Assembly (NCBI GenBank): GCA_012514895.1
Contig: JAAYZK010000143.1
Location: forward strand, 1 to 49,881
Length of the DNA stretch: 49,881 nt
Source: Planctomycetota bacterium
GTDB taxonomy: Bacteria > Planctomycetota > Phycisphaerae > SM23-33 > FEN-1343
Direction: 5' to 3'
In this document: positions 33,239-41,883 of the stretch, one piece after another
How positions within the stretch are numbered: position 1 is the first letter of the stretch
Layout: each line of letters opens with the position of its first letter
Position numbers and translations under genes: made by a program
Notes under the pieces: model-generated
Told to the model about the DNA's origin: nothing
The model's database searches: none
The model's input: the letters and a program-made list of their open reading frames with translations, nothing else

Positions 33239-34008
33239 TCCGCCGCCGGCTCGGGCAGCAGCGAGATGATCTCGATGACCAGCTTGCCGTCGGCCGCGCG
33301 GATGCCCCGGATGCGGGCGTGGCCGTACCGTCGCGGCAGATCCAGCCGCACCGGGGTTCCCCGCAGCGCCTCGATCACCCGCTCGGCCACGTCGGCCAGG
33401 TCCTGCCCGTCCATGCCGGAGGGGCCGGGCTGTCCGGTCTGCCGCCACTGCCGGATGTGGCCGACCAGTGCGTCGATGACCTCCCGGCGGTGCCTCTGGA
33501 CCGTCTGGCGGGGCACGGGCATCCGCCCCAGCCGCACGCCGGCGATCCGGATCGTCAGGCTCTGCGTGTCGTCGAAGGCCGGCACCAGGTCGACGGCGAC
33601 CACGGCGTCGTAGCGCGCCCAGTGGGCGTACAGGGTGATCCGCCCGTCGCCGACGACGACGGCGGGGTCGCGCACCCCCGCCTGGTTCAGCGCCGCGGCC
33701 GCCTCGGGCGGCAGGGAGGCGACCCAGCGGTTGAGGATGTCGCCGTCGAGTTCGACGGTCGCCTCCCGGGGCTGGTCGGCGGGGTCGCAGTGAGGGTCGA
33801 GGCTGCCGACGCGGCTGGCGGCGCCGAGAACCTCGACGACCGCCCGTTCGGCGGATCGGCGGGCCTGCTGCTTCTGGGGCCCGCCCAGCACCAGCGGCCG
33901 ATAGTCGCCCGGCACGTGCCTGATCGCCAGGCAGACGCCGGCGGCGATTGCGGCCAGGGCCAGGGCGACGGCCGCCAGAAGTCCGAGGATAAACCGACGC
34001 TGCTTCAA
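33214..34008 (-). CDS. Membrane-anchored protein, paralogue A of an unnamed family
   Basis: A 264-residue protein with one N-terminal transmembrane helix (FILGLLAAVALALAAIAAGVCLA) and an extracytoplasmic domain. Key blocks: LNRWVASLP, GVRDPAVVVG with RITLYAH, YDAVVAVDLVPAFD, GRMPVP and ARIRGIRAADGKLVIEI. All recur in the same order in the gene at 45796-46662. The block pattern is loosely like YpmS/DUF2140 proteins of Firmicutes. Its 3-prime end overlaps the convergent phosphoesterase gene by 25 bases. No function can be assigned. Confidence 0.75.
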   Translation of the reverse strand: MKQRRFILGLLAAVALALAAIAAGVCLAIRHVPGDYRPLVLGGPQKQQARRSAERAVVEVLGAASRVGSLDPHCDPADQPREATVELDGDILNRWVASLPPEAAAALNQAGVRDPAVVVGDGRITLYAHWARYDAVVAVDLVPAFDDTQSLTIRIAGVRLGRMPVPRQTVQRHRREVIDALVGHIRQWRQTGQPGPSGMDGQDLADVAERVIEALRGTPVRLDLPRRYGHARIRGIRAADGKLVIEIISLLPEPAADQPSRSSW

Positions 34009-34253
34009 CCTTCCGCCCCCCGCCGGACGCCTCGGGCACCCTGCCAGGTCTCCCTAACCGTTACAGCCGGCCGGGGATCGGTCGTTCCGGTCGTCCAGGC
34101 GCCCTCTTCGGCCGTCGGCTGTGGTATCATAAGAACACCTCAGGGTGTTTTTGGGAATCGGTGTTGAGGAACCTGCCCGAGCGGCGGGCCGGCGGGGCGT
34201 TCCCGCCCGCCGGAGGTTCCCCAGGCCGTTTCCCAGCAGTGGAGGCCGGGCCT

Positions 34254-34886
34254 GTGGAGGCCAGTCCGTTCAGTATACTGAACCTTACGCCCGGGCGGTA
34301 CAGCCCGGAGCGGGTCGACGCGCAGTACCGCGCCGTCTGCCGCCGGATCCGTCGCGACGGGGGCCCCGACCGCCGGCGCCGCCTCGACGACGCCCTGATC
34401 GCCCACGCGATGCTCCGCAGCCCGGCTGGCCAGGCGATGCTGATCCGCCGTTTCAGCCGCGACGCGGCCGAACGGCCTCGGCGGCGGGCGATGGCGGTGC
34501 CGCGACCCCATCCGGCACCCCGCGCGGCAGCCCCGGCGGCGGGCGAAGCGGCCCGGCCGGCCCGGCCGGATGTGCATAGCCGTTTTGCCCGAATGGTTTA
34601 CGATCGCATGGAGGGGGGGCTGCTCCGCATGACGGCGCGGCAGGAACTGATGCTGATGGCCCGGGGGTTGGGGATCGACCCGTTCAAGGCGAACCTGGTC
34701 ATCGCCGAGGTGCTCCACGAGGTCCGCCGCGGCCGGCGGGTGGTGGGGCCCGGCGTCGGCGCCGTGGCGACCGTGCCGGCCGATCCCCCCGCGGGCCGGT
34801 ACGGCCTGCGCGTCGCCCTGGCGGTCGCCGCGGCTGTCGTGCTCGACGCGCTGGTGCTGCTGTGGCTGACCGGCGCGGGCGGGTGA
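34254..34886 (+). CDS. J-domain-like membrane protein without HPD
   Basis: About 210 residues. The first 60 ([22 protein letters not shown], then [19 protein letters not shown]) resemble the helices I-IV layout of a DnaJ domain, but the HPD tripeptide that stimulates DnaK is replaced by Arg-Asp-Gly. A Pro/Arg/Ala-rich linker follows, then a conserved-looking helix pair ([21 protein letters not shown]) and a C-terminal transmembrane helix. GTG 34254 is a guess at the start (GGAGG 8-9 bases upstream); GTG 34161 or 34239 are alternatives. Hypothetical. Confidence 0.55.
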   Translation: MEASPFSILNLTPGRYSPERVDAQYRAVCRRIRRDGGPDRRRRLDDALIAHAMLRSPAGQAMLIRRFSRDAAERPRRRAMAVPRPHPAPRAAAPAAGEAARPARPDVHSRFARMVYDRMEGGLLRMTARQELMLMARGLGIDPFKANLVIAEVLHEVRRGRRVVGPGVGAVATVPADPPAGRYGLRVALAVAAAVVLDALVLLWLTGAGG

Positions 34887-34930
34887 TGGTCCTTGACGCC
34901 GTTGCGGCCGTCCCGCTACGATCGGCGGGC

Positions 34931-35506
34931 ATGATCCTCATCCTGGACAACTATGACAGCTTCACCTACAACCTCGTCCAGCGGATCGGCGAACTGGACG
35001 GGGCTCCGCCCGTCCGTGTCATCCGCAATGACGTCCTGCCCCCTCAGCAGGCCGCCGACGAGATCGCCCCGACGCACCTGATCATCTCCCCGGGACCCTG
35101 TACGCCCAACGAAGCCGGCCAGAGCATGAACTACATCCGCCACTTCCACGGCCGGATTCCCATCCTGGGGGTCTGCCTGGGCCACCAGGCGATCGGGCAG
35201 GTTTTCGGCGGCAGCGTCGTCCGTGCGCCCCGCCTCATGCACGGCAAGACCAGCGAGATCCGCCACGACGGCCAAGGGGTGTTCCGCGGCATCGCCAACC
35301 CCTTCACCGCCACGCGCTACCACAGCCTGATCGTCGACCCCCAGGGACTGGACGACGACTTCGTCCAGACCGCTTGGACCGTCGACGCCGGCGAGCTGAT
35401 GGGCATCCGCTCGAAGACCCATCCCACCGAAGGCGTGCAGTTCCACCCCGAGAGCTTCCTGACCGACGTGGGGCAGCGCCTGCTGGCCAACTTCCTGAAC
35501 CTGTGA
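34931..35506 (+). CDS. trpG: Anthranilate/aminodeoxychorismate synthase glutaminase
   Basis: A 191-residue class I glutamine amidotransferase. [16 protein letters not shown] at the start, oxyanion [12 protein letters not shown], nucleophile Cys in [11 protein letters not shown] and catalytic His-Glu in [11 protein letters not shown] are complete. It supplies ammonia to TrpE or PabB; neither partner is in the window so TrpG versus PabA cannot be settled. It is followed ten bases later by a dehydrogenase gene, suggesting one transcript. Confidence 0.93.
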   Translation: MILILDNYDSFTYNLVQRIGELDGAPPVRVIRNDVLPPQQAADEIAPTHLIISPGPCTPNEAGQSMNYIRHFHGRIPILGVCLGHQAIGQVFGGSVVRAPRLMHGKTSEIRHDGQGVFRGIANPFTATRYHSLIVDPQGLDDDFVQTAWTVDAGELMGIRSKTHPTEGVQFHPESFLTDVGQRLLANFLNL

Positions 35507-35516
35507 GCACCGGCCC

Positions 35517-36530
35517 ATGAGCGACACCCCGCGACGACCGAAGGCGGTATTCCTCTGCGACGGCAACCAGATCGACCGGGTCTACGCCAGGGGCCGCAAG
35601 GCGCGCGTGGCCGAACTGACCGACCTGTACGCGACGGTGGTGTCCCAGGCCGCCTTCGACGAGCACGCCGACGCGCTGGCCGATCGGCAGGTGGTGTTCA
35701 GCACCTGGGGCATGCCCAGGCTCCGCGAGGACCAGATCGACCGGCTCCGGTCGCTGGAGGTGGTGTTCTACGCCGCCGGGTCGGTCAAGCACTTCGCCGA
35801 GCCCTATCTGGCGCGGGGCATCGCGGTTGTCAGCGCGTGGGCGGCCAACGCCGTCCCGGTGGCCGAGTTCGCCCTGGCGCAGATCCTGCTGGCCTGCAAG
35901 GGCTACTTCCGCAACGCCACCGCGGTCACCAGCCCGGAGGGCTACCGCTCGGCGCGGGCCGCCGAGGCGCGGGGGGTCTTCGGCGAGACGGTCGCCCTGA
36001 TCGGCGCCGGCATGATCGGCCGCAGGCTGATCGAACTGCTCAAGCCCTTCACGCTGAACGTGGCGGCGGTCGACCCCTTCCTCAGCGACGCCGACGCCGC
36101 CGCGCTGGGCGTGGCGAAGGTCTCGCTGGAGCAGGCTTTCGCCGAGGCGCTGGTGGTGAGCAACCACCTGCCGAATCTGCCGGAGCTGCGCGGGGTGCTG
36201 AACGAGCCGCTGCTGGCGTCGATGCGCCCGGGGGCGACGTTCATCAACACGGGTCGCGGCGCCCAGGTGGACGAAGCCGCCCTGGCGAAGGTCTTCGCCG
36301 CGCGTCCGGACCTGACGGCCCTGCTGGACGTGACCTTCCCCGAGCCGCCCGAGGCGGATTCGCCCCTGTACCGCCTGCCCAACGTGCGCATCAGCACCCA
36401 CATCGCCGGTTCGCTGGGCGACGAAGTCGTCCGGATGGCCGACTGGATGATCGACGAGTTCCTCGCCTTCCGGTGCGGCCGTCCGCTCCGCTACGCCGTC
36501 ACCGCCGAGCAGCTGCGGACCATGGCCTGA
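35517..36530 (+). CDS. D-isomer-specific 2-hydroxyacid dehydrogenase
   Basis: A 337-residue NAD-dependent dehydrogenase. The nucleotide-binding VALIGAGMIGRRLIELL, the catalytic Arg in FINTGRGAQVDEAAL, Asp/Glu in LLDVTFPEPPE and His in ISTHIAGSLGDE are present, all in the expected order. Substrate unknown: phosphoglycerate, glyoxylate or another hydroxy acid. The starting ATG lies ten bases after trpG. Confidence 0.92.
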   Translation: MSDTPRRPKAVFLCDGNQIDRVYARGRKARVAELTDLYATVVSQAAFDEHADALADRQVVFSTWGMPRLREDQIDRLRSLEVVFYAAGSVKHFAEPYLARGIAVVSAWAANAVPVAEFALAQILLACKGYFRNATAVTSPEGYRSARAAEARGVFGETVALIGAGMIGRRLIELLKPFTLNVAAVDPFLSDADAAALGVAKVSLEQAFAEALVVSNHLPNLPELRGVLNEPLLASMRPGATFINTGRGAQVDEAALAKVFAARPDLTALLDVTFPEPPEADSPLYRLPNVRISTHIAGSLGDEVVRMADWMIDEFLAFRCGRPLRYAVTAEQLRTMA

Positions 36531-36661
36531 AGCCGCCGTTCCCGCATCCGGCGCCTTGACAACGACGGCCGGGGGCGGACACTTCAGGGAAGGCGGTTCC
36601 TTCGGAACGGCAGCGGCGCGGGCGCGAGGGAGCGTCCGGCGGTTGCCAGGAGAACACAGCG

Positions 36662-38491
36662 ATGGCCAAAGAGATCAACTGGCTCGTACCCCCCCGACGT
36701 GTCACCCCCGCCGACGGTCAGTGGCGCCTGCCCAAGCGCGTCGTGCTGGGCAGCGACAGCGATGCCGACGCGCTGGGGCTGGAGAAGACCGCCGCGGTGG
36801 TCCGCCAGTCCGGGCGCGACGCCGTCGTCGGCGGCCCCGACGCCCAGGTCCGCGTCGTGCGCAACGCCCGCCTGACCGATCCGGAAGGCTACCGCCTGAC
36901 GATCGGCCCGGCGGGCGTGACGGTCGAGGCGTCGACCGACGCCGGGGCCTTCTACGGCCTGGCGACGCTGCGGGAGCTGCTCCGCATGGGCGGCGCGGCG
37001 CTGGCGTGCATGAAGATCGACGACGCGCCGGCCTTCGCCCGCCGCGGGGTGTACCACGACTGCGCCCGCGGGAAGGTGCCCAGGCTCGAAACGCTGCTGG
37101 GGCTGGTCGAACGGCTCGCCGAGTGGAAGATCAACGAGCTGCAGCTCTACGTCGAGAACGCCTTCCGCTTCGAGAAGCACCCGGCCATCTGGCAGGGCTA
37201 TTCCCCGCTGACGCCGTCGGACATCACGAAGCTGCAGGCCCACTGCGGGCGCCACCACATCCGCCTGGTGCCGAGCCTGTCGAGCTTCGGGCACATGGAG
37301 AAGGTGCTCCTGCTGAAGCAATACGCCCCCCTCAACGAGCTGCCGCACGGCTCGACGCTGTGCCCGACCGATCCGGGGAGCATCCGGTTCGTCGAGGAGC
37401 TCTACGAGGAGTTCCTGCCGCTGTTCGAGGCGGAGGATTTCAACGTCTGCTGCGACGAGACGTGGGACCTGGGCAAGGGGCGGACCTACGACGAGTGCCG
37501 CCGGCGGGGCGAGGGGCAGGTGTACCTCGACTTCCTCCTGAAGATCCGCAAGCTCTGCCAGAAGTTCGGACGGCGGATGAACGCGTGGTCCGACGTCGTG
37601 CTCAACCACCCCGAGACGCTCGACCGCGTGCCGCGCGACATCGTCATGCTCAACTGGGGCTACGAGGCCGACAGCGAACGGCTGAACCGCTCGGGCGAGA
37701 TCGCCAAGGCGGGCCTGCCGATGGTGCTCTGCCCGGGCACGAGCAGTTGGAACACCATCGCCAGCCGCTGGACCAACGCTCATCAGAACATCCGCCAGGC
37801 CGCCGCGCTGGCCAAGCGCTACAGCGCCGAGGGTGTGCTCAATACCGACTGGGGCGACCTGGGCCACAGGCAGTTCCTGGCCGTCAGCCTGATGCCGCTG
37901 GCGTTCGGCGCCGCCGAGAGCTGGAAGCCCGGCGCCGCCGACATCGAGGCCTTCCCGCGCCGCTTCTCGCGCCAGGCGTTCGGCGACGCCGACGGGCGGA
38001 TCGGCGACGCGATCGAGGCCCTGGGAACGATCTACCTGCGCTACGGGATCACCCAGGCCAACCGCGATCCGATGACGTCCAACCTCCAGGAGCCGCTGCG
38101 GCCCGAGAACAACGCCCTGTGGTACACCCTGCACCGCCAGGTGGACCGCTACCGTCCCGAGGCCCTGGCCAGCGTGCTGGAGGCGCTGCCGGAGGCGGGC
38201 GTGTGGAAGCAGCCGGCCGGCGACCCGTTCGACGCGCTGAGCCTGGCCGAATTCGCCCTGTCGGCGCGGATCATCGCCCTGTACTGCTTCCGCAGCTCGG
38301 TCGCCTGGCAGATGGGCATGGGCGAGACCGTCGGCGCCGCCACGTACAGGAAGCTCGCCGAGCAGATCGACCGGACCGCGAAGGACTTCGCGGCGATGTG
38401 GAACGCCAGGAACAAGCCCTCCCGCCTGCGGGACAACCTGCGCCTGTTCAAGGATGCGGCCGCCGAGGCGCGGAGGTACGCGCGTGGGTGA
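36662..38491 (+). CDS. GH20-type beta-N-acetylhexosaminidase, cytoplasmic
   Basis: A 609-residue glycoside hydrolase family 20 protein. The N-terminal GH20b-like domain ends near GAFYGLATLRELL; the barrel then begins with RRGVYHDCARGKVPR. The catalytic pair is in FNVCCDETWDLGKG (Asp-Glu), with later MNAWSDVV, VMLNWGY and DWGD substrate contacts. No signal peptide, so it should act in the cytoplasm on imported chitin or peptidoglycan fragments. AGGAG lies nine bases upstream of ATG. Its last codons overlap tsaB by eight bases. Confidence 0.87.
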   Translation: MAKEINWLVPPRRVTPADGQWRLPKRVVLGSDSDADALGLEKTAAVVRQSGRDAVVGGPDAQVRVVRNARLTDPEGYRLTIGPAGVTVEASTDAGAFYGLATLRELLRMGGAALACMKIDDAPAFARRGVYHDCARGKVPRLETLLGLVERLAEWKINELQLYVENAFRFEKHPAIWQGYSPLTPSDITKLQAHCGRHHIRLVPSLSSFGHMEKVLLLKQYAPLNELPHGSTLCPTDPGSIRFVEELYEEFLPLFEAEDFNVCCDETWDLGKGRTYDECRRRGEGQVYLDFLLKIRKLCQKFGRRMNAWSDVVLNHPETLDRVPRDIVMLNWGYEADSERLNRSGEIAKAGLPMVLCPGTSSWNTIASRWTNAHQNIRQAAALAKRYSAEGVLNTDWGDLGHRQFLAVSLMPLAFGAAESWKPGAADIEAFPRRFSRQAFGDADGRIGDAIEALGTIYLRYGITQANRDPMTSNLQEPLRPENNALWYTLHRQVDRYRPEALASVLEALPEAGVWKQPAGDPFDALSLAEFALSARIIALYCFRSSVAWQMGMGETVGAATYRKLAEQIDRTAKDFAAMWNARNKPSRLRDNLRLFKDAAAEARRYARG

Positions 38492-39185
38492 GCGGGCCGA
38501 GCCGATCTCCGTCGCGATCGAGACCACCAGCCGCCGCGGCGGGGTGGCCCTGGGCGCCGGCGACCGGCTGGTGGAGGCCCTGCCGTTCGACGCGGCCCGG
38601 CGGGCCGCCACGCAGGTGATCGTGCACCTGGACGACCTGCTCGGCCGCCACGGCCTGGCGCCGGCGGCGATCCAGGAGCTGTACCTGACCGCCGGGCCGG
38701 GCAGTTTCACCGGGACGCGGATCGGCGTGACGGTCGCCCGCACGCTGGCCCGCGCCCTGCCCCTGGTGCGCTGCGTGGCGATGCCCACGCCGGTGGTGGT
38801 CGCCGAGGCGGCGTGCGGCCGGGCGGAGATCGAGCACCTGGCGGTCGTGCTGGACGCCCGCCAGGGGCGGATCTACGTCACCCTGTTCGAGCGGGCGGAC
38901 CGGCGGCTGCGGGCGGCGGGGCCGCCGGCGGTGACGACGGTCGACGCGCTGCTCGCCTCGACCCCGCGCCCGCTCCACGTGACGGGCGAGGGGCTGGGCT
39001 ACCACGCGGTGGAGGGGCGCGGCGTGATCGCCCTGGACGAGTCGCTGTGGCTTCCCACCGTGGCCAACACCTGGACCGTCGGCCGCCGCCTGGCCGCGGC
39101 GGGACGATTCACCGACCCGGCCGACCTGGCGCCCATCTACATGGGCAAACCGGAGGCCGTCCGCCTGTGGGAGCAGAGCCGCTGA
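38484..39185 (+). CDS. tsaB: tRNA threonylcarbamoyladenosine biosynthesis protein TsaB
   Basis: A 233-residue protein of the ASKHA fold which, with TsaD and TsaE, makes t6A37 in tRNA. Seen: VAIETTSRRGGVAL, HLDDLLGRHGL, YLTAGPGSFTGTRIGVTVAR (the TsaB hallmark), and VVLDARQGRIYVTLF. The GTG start has GGAGG eight bases upstream and overlaps the GH20 gene. C-terminal YMGKPEAVRLWEQ is also typical. Confidence 0.95.
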   Translation: MGERAEPISVAIETTSRRGGVALGAGDRLVEALPFDAARRAATQVIVHLDDLLGRHGLAPAAIQELYLTAGPGSFTGTRIGVTVARTLARALPLVRCVAMPTPVVVAEAACGRAEIEHLAVVLDARQGRIYVTLFERADRRLRAAGPPAVTTVDALLASTPRPLHVTGEGLGYHAVEGRGVIALDESLWLPTVANTWTVGRRLAAAGRFTDPADLAPIYMGKPEAVRLWEQSR

Positions 39186-39194
39186 GGCCGCCCA

Positions 39195-39899
39195 TCACAG
39201 AAGCATGCTCACCACGAAGATCACCACCCCCAGGATGCCCAGGACCAGACCCGCGACGGCCGGCCCCCGCCCGCGCGGACGGCCCTCGTCGTCGGTCCGC
39301 ACGCCCAGGCCGCCGAAAACGATCGCCAGGATCGAGGGGATCAGGATGCGGTACAGGGGGATGCCCAGGATGCCCAGCACCAGGGCCGCCGTGCCCAGGC
39401 CTCCGCTGGGGGCCTGGGGTTCGGATCCCTCCAGCGTGAACGGGGCGGCGCAGCGGCGGCAGTTGTTGCGGTCGACGGCGTTGGCGGTCTTGCAGCGGGG
39501 GCACTGGATGGCCTTCTGCCCGCTGGGCAGCGTGACGATCTGCGGGGCCTTGTCCCCGGCGGCGGCAAACGCGTGGACCGGCTGGCTGTACTCGGTCTCC
39601 GCCTCCGTCCCGCCGATCCGCCGGGCCCGCTCGGCCGGGGGGGGCACCGTGAACTGCGCCCCGCACGTCGGGCACTGGCCGCGACGGCCCACCATGCCCG
39701 TGTAGGCCTCCAGGCGGGACTGGCACAGGTCGCACCGGAACGTGAACAGGCTGCCGTGCGCGAACTGACCGGCGGCGGCGCTGGGCTGGCCCACCTGGAA
39801 GCGCTGACGGCAGTGGGGGCACGTCATGGGCCGGCCGATCTGGACGGCCATGATGCCGATGCTCCTGCCGCAGTGCGGACAGATGATCTGGTAGTCCAT
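39195..39899 (-). CDS. Multi-zinc-ribbon membrane protein
   Basis: A 234-residue protein with three CxxC pairs forming zinc ribbons: ICPHCG...CPHCRQRF, then FRCDLCQ...CPTCGAQF, then IQCPRCK...NCRRCAAPF. The C-terminal third has two hydrophobic helices separated by a basic-acidic loop (DUF4190-like). Architecture is typical of planctomycete zinc-ribbon anchors of unknown role. It faces tsaB tail to tail. Confidence 0.85.
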   Translation of the reverse strand: MDYQIICPHCGRSIGIMAVQIGRPMTCPHCRQRFQVGQPSAAAGQFAHGSLFTFRCDLCQSRLEAYTGMVGRRGQCPTCGAQFTVPPPAERARRIGGTEAETEYSQPVHAFAAAGDKAPQIVTLPSGQKAIQCPRCKTANAVDRNNCRRCAAPFTLEGSEPQAPSGGLGTAALVLGILGIPLYRILIPSILAIVFGGLGVRTDDEGRPRGRGPAVAGLVLGILGVVIFVVSMLL

Positions 39900-39965
39900 C
39901 GAACGCTCCCTCGGTCGGCTCCGCCAAGCTACCAGAAGGCCTATCGACCGGCAACGGGTAAGGGG

Positions 39966-39994
39966 TTGTCAAATCGCGACTCTTGGTGCACAAT
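39966..39994 (+). promoter_or_regulatory. Promoter of the purine phosphorylase gene
   Basis: TTGTCA (39966-39971), 17-base spacer, CACAAT (39989-39994). Leader about 40 bases. Confidence 0.5.
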
Positions 39995-40041
39995 GGGTGC
40001 TGGAGCGTTCAGATCCTTTCGATCTCTAGAGGAACATGGCA

Positions 40042-40989
40042 ATGACGTCTTCCCTCGCGTGCCTGGCCGGGGCGCCGTTGTTTGCACTGGCCGATCGCGG
40101 TGACGGGGCCGGCGAGCCGCTCGGCCGGATGCAGACGCCCTTCGGCGCCAGCGAGCCGATCTGGCGGCTGGCCGGCGACGGCTGCTACGTGGTGCCCCTG
40201 TGCAGCGCCGACGGGCGCCACACCTGGCCCGGGGCCGTCAATCACCGCGCGACGCTGTACGCCCTCAAGGCGCTCGGCGTCCGCTGCGTGCTGGGCGTGT
40301 CGGCCGCCGGGGCCATCACGCACAACTACAACGTGGGCGACATCGTCGTCGTCGGCGACCTCATCGACCGCACCGCCCGGCGCGCCAATACGTTCTTCGA
40401 GCACACCGGCATCGCCGCCCTGCGGCAGTTCCCGGTGTTCTGCCCCTTCCTCTGCCAGGCGCTGACGGCATGCCTGGACCGGACGGGCCGCCCCTGCCGC
40501 CGGGGCAGCACCCTGGTGGTGACCGAGGGCCCGCGGCTGGAAACGCCGGCGGAGGTCCGTTTCTACGCGGCGTCCGGGGGGGAACTGGTCGGCCACGCCT
40601 TCGCCCCCGAGGCCTTCCTGGCCAAGGAACTGGAGCTGTGCTTCGCCGGCGTGGCCTACGTTGCCAACTACGCCGAGACGGGAAGCTGTTACCGCCCGTT
40701 TTCGGCGCGCGACCTGTTCGGGGGGCTGACCAGCGTCTCGGAGTCCGACCGGCTCGACGCGGCCGTCCGGACGATCGCGGCCCTGGTGGAAGACGTGAAC
40801 CGCTACGTGGGCGAGCAGGAGCCGACCTGCGAGTGCGGCCGCACGATGCGCCACGCCGTCGAGAAGTTCGGCCTCGGCGAGGACTGGCGGCAGTGGTTCA
40901 CCGTCGCCCGCGGCCGCTACGCCAGCGTTCCGCCGCGGACCGGCGGCGCCGTCATCGACGATGTTTCCCAGACCACCCACCCGTCGTAG
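40042..40989 (+). CDS. Purine nucleoside phosphorylase, MTAP/PNP family
   Basis: A 315-residue phosphorylase. VLGVSAAGAITHNYNVGDIVVVGDLIDRT and TEGPRLETPAEVRFY are the family's phosphate and ribose binding motifs. Where methylthioadenosine phosphorylases have Asn-Met-Thr before the PEA helix, this has Gly-His-Ala; and the purine-contacting T-D-Y-D becomes A-N-Y-A. Loss of the Asp argues against adenine specificity and for a 6-oxopurine or unusual base (inference). The second ATG has better spacing to GAGGA. The C-terminus has a Cys pair CECGRTM unusual for the family. Confidence 0.85.
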   Translation: MTSSLACLAGAPLFALADRGDGAGEPLGRMQTPFGASEPIWRLAGDGCYVVPLCSADGRHTWPGAVNHRATLYALKALGVRCVLGVSAAGAITHNYNVGDIVVVGDLIDRTARRANTFFEHTGIAALRQFPVFCPFLCQALTACLDRTGRPCRRGSTLVVTEGPRLETPAEVRFYAASGGELVGHAFAPEAFLAKELELCFAGVAYVANYAETGSCYRPFSARDLFGGLTSVSESDRLDAAVRTIAALVEDVNRYVGEQEPTCECGRTMRHAVEKFGLGEDWRQWFTVARGRYASVPPRTGGAVIDDVSQTTHPS

Positions 40990-41088
40990 AGGCGGCTGGA
41001 GGGCTCCCCGGCCGGCGGAGTCCTCGGGAGAGCATCCGCCCGCTGGGGGGGGTCTGAAAGAGGTTATTTGACGTGCCGGGGAGGTACG

Positions 41089-41120
41089 AGCCACAGAGGG
41101 CGCCGCTGTCCTCTGTGGCT
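41089..41120 (+). terminator. Terminator of the purine phosphorylase gene
   Basis: An 11-base perfect stem, AGCCACAGAGG with its complement (41110-41120), loop of 10, then ATTCTTGTCTTT. The hairpin touches the stop codon of the convergent DUF1638 gene. Confidence 0.75.
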
Positions 41121-41883
41121 ATTCTTGTCTTTCATCGCAGCCGAGGACCTCGGCGTCGTTCCGGGCGGTGATGGACCCTCCCGGCGGGATCACCAGCAGG
41201 TCGTCGTCCCACAGGCCGCCCAGGAGGCGTTCCAGCAGCGACAGGTCGCCGTCGCACAGGTCGAACTGCCAGTTCTGGGCGGCGGCCTGGTCGCGCGAGG
41301 CGTCGATGAAGGCCTGCTCGTCGGCGACGCCCATCCGGATGTAGCACAGGTGGCGGTAGTTTCGCTTCCAGTCGCCGAGCGTCTCCAGCACGTACCGGGC
41401 GTTCTCCTGGCCGTACTTGGCGACCAGTTCACCGAAGGTGACGTTCAGGCCCAGTTGCTCCATCACGCCGCGCTGGCCGGGCACGTCGGGATCGTTGCGT
41501 TCGACCCAGCCGGTGGTGTGGAAGTACGTGCCGGGGTGGGCGTCGAAGTAGTCCTGGTATTTCCGGCGGCTGCCGAAGAACAGGGTGATGCAGTCGTGGC
41601 CCTTGGGGATCACCAGGGGGATCGACGGCGCGCGGAGGCCGACCACCCCGTCATTGCAGCGGGCATAGCCCAGCAGGACGGCCCTGTACTGACCGGTCGC
41701 GGCGGCCCCGTCGATCGCCTGCTGGAGGATGCTCCGCATCTGTGCGGTGGGAAGATCGTGCAGCCCCTTATGCTGGAAGGCGATATCCACCTGCAGCGGA
41801 CTCCGCGCCGCCAGGAGGCACGCCTCGCGGAAGAGGATCTCGCACCCGATGAACATCACCTTCTCGCCGGGATTCAAGCGCAT
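41119..41883 (-). CDS. DUF1638 domain protein
   Basis: A 254-residue cytoplasmic protein of a family common in anaerobes and methyl-corrinoid contexts. Seen: FIGCEILFREACLLAA, GLHDLPTAQMRSILQQAID, YRAVLLGYARCNDGVVGL, IPKGHDCITLFFGSRRKYQDYF and GTYFHTTGWVERND, all DUF1638 hallmarks. Its start overlaps the upstream sensor kinase gene by ten bases, so the two are coupled and DUF1638 may act downstream of the sensor. No methyltransferase genes adjoin. Confidence 0.88.
   Translation of the reverse strand: MRLNPGEKVMFIGCEILFREACLLAARSPLQVDIAFQHKGLHDLPTAQMRSILQQAIDGAAATGQYRAVLLGYARCNDGVVGLRAPSIPLVIPKGHDCITLFFGSRRKYQDYFDAHPGTYFHTTGWVERNDPDVPGQRGVMEQLGLNVTFGELVAKYGQENARYVLETLGDWKRNYRHLCYIRMGVADEQAFIDASRDQAAAQNWQFDLCDGDLSLLERLLGGLWDDDLLVIPPGGSITARNDAEVLGCDERQE

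Noticed and set aside
36584-38788. A 734-codon minus-strand frame opposite the GH20 gene
   Set aside because: The GH20 frame has catalytic residues and a ribosome binding site; the antisense product is low-complexity.
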